A DNA stretch of 25,370 bases from Cellvibrionaceae bacterium (lineage in GTDB: Bacteria > Pseudomonadota > Gammaproteobacteria > Pseudomonadales > Cellvibrionaceae), in assembly GCA_021151615.1 (NCBI GenBank), contig JAGKXA010000100.1:1-25370 (forward strand), written 5' to 3'. The notes beneath the pieces were generated by a model. It did not search any database. It was not told the DNA's origin and saw nothing but the letters and a program-made list of their open reading frames with translations. Positions within the stretch are counted from its first letter, which is position 1; each line of letters starts with the position of its first letter. The position numbers were made by a program, and so were the translations under genes. This document shows positions 24,843-25,370 of this stretch, piece after piece.

Positions 24843-25370
24843 AGAAAATCGCTGCACTTTTTTTCTGAAGCTTGCCACTGGTGTCAATCGACATCGCATG
24901 ATGCAATGAATAGGTTGTCCCAAAACCCACTGCATTAGGGAGTTTTTTAATAATGTCAGGAATAACAAGTCTACTCTGCAATTCAGTGACGGGAATAGTG
25001 ATGCGGTGATCCGATTCAAACCATAAGGTATTTGTCACTCCTGGTTTTACATCATCAAAAGTAAACCGACCCGCTTCACGGTGCTGCACGTTGTTGTCAT
25101 CAAACGTATTTGTGCTGGTATAAGTAGTACCAATCGAAGCAATACTCAATCAAGACAACCCATTCAATTCGCCTGACTCAACCATTCCATTACTATTAGC
25201 ATCCTTCCATACCCGCACTCTTGAATAGTCCGCGTCTTTGTTATCAAAAACACCATCCCTATTCACATCCAATTCGGCCAACGCTTCAAAACCATGCGCG
25301 GCATACAGCCCTGTTTCCAATAATGTTTCAGTACCGAAAAGCTCTGCACCACCATTAATAAAATTATTAT
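24843..25370 (-). pseudogene. Decayed, truncated copy of the RTX gene's central EF-hand domain (5' part outside window)
   Basis: Reading leftward from the window end: NNFINGGAELFGTETLLETG, HGFEALAELDVNRDGVFD and VRVWKDANSNGMVESGELNG, clearly homologous to residues ~552-622 of the RTX protein. Then comes an in-frame TGA (25152-25150) where the intact copy reads Glu. The frame continues with HREAGRFTF, TNTLWFESDHRITIPV, KKLPNAVGFGTTYSLHHAMSID and GKLQKK. An A run of 7 (24864-24858) replaces 6 in the intact gene (21315-21310) and shifts the frame. Restoring it gives VQRFS, after which homology ends near 24843. By eye about 70% of residues are identical. The 5' part lies beyond the right edge, so its N-terminal domain is unknown. 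Best read as a displaced relic of an RTX toxin. Confidence 0.88.

Noticed and set aside
24741..24938. A 65-codon plus-strand open frame next to the RTX relic
   Set aside because: Half of it is antisense to the relic, with no recognisable protein or ribosome-binding site.

Overview
The window looks like a chromosome segment of a gammaproteobacterium near Pseudomonadales/Cellvibrionales (a Cellvibrio-like genome is my best guess, from gene order and protein style only). Supporting gene orders are gacA-uvrC-pgsA-tRNA(Cys)-tRNA(Leu), exbB-exbD-lpxK-kdsB-LMW phosphatase-murB, and a riboswitch-led thiO-thiS-thiG cluster.

Layout, left to right. (1) 1-1376: guaB on the minus strand, cut by the window start, with a good promoter, divergent from xseA (1582-2946, plus). 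(2) 2984-5464: promoter, TPP riboswitch with a readable translational expression platform, thiO, thiS, thiG and a terminator. The terminator lies inside the 3' end of the convergent HD-GYP-type gene. (3) 5425-7779 minus: an HD-GYP-like protein and an AEC-family permease. (4) 7946-10756 minus: tRNA-Leu(UAA), tRNA-Cys(GCA), pgsA, uvrC. (5) 10775-11292: a broken gacA/uvrY response regulator. Its first 16 codons and its last ~150 codons survive in different frames; about 50 receiver codons, including the phospho-accepting Asp, are gone. (6) 11563-16152 minus: murB, a low-molecular-weight phosphatase gene, kdsB, lpxK, exbD and exbB, an envelope-biogenesis group. (7) 16363-25370 minus: an accessory island.

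The island is the most interesting part. A 2369-residue RTX protein carries an N-terminal T4-lysozyme/pesticin-like domain with the canonical E11/D20/T26 triad at exactly the T4 spacing. It continues with proline-rich linkers, an EF-hand-rich domain, seven RTX calcium-repeat modules, two tandem Ig-like domains and a C-terminal tail typical of type I secretion substrates. Immediately upstream in the same transcription unit (24-bp gap) is a secreted protein with an LprI-type (DUF1311) lysozyme-inhibitor domain. The simplest reading is a secreted antibacterial lysozyme with a periplasmic immunity protein. Upstream again lies a decayed second copy of the RTX gene's central domain (in-frame stop, +1 slip in an A run, abrupt 3' truncation). 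Its position resembles a displaced module of a polymorphic toxin, but with the variable domain at the N terminus. No type I transporter genes are in the window.

The rest is housekeeping: purine synthesis, DNA repair, thiamine thiazole synthesis, phospholipid, lipid A/KDO and peptidoglycan precursor synthesis, and energy transduction to the outer membrane.
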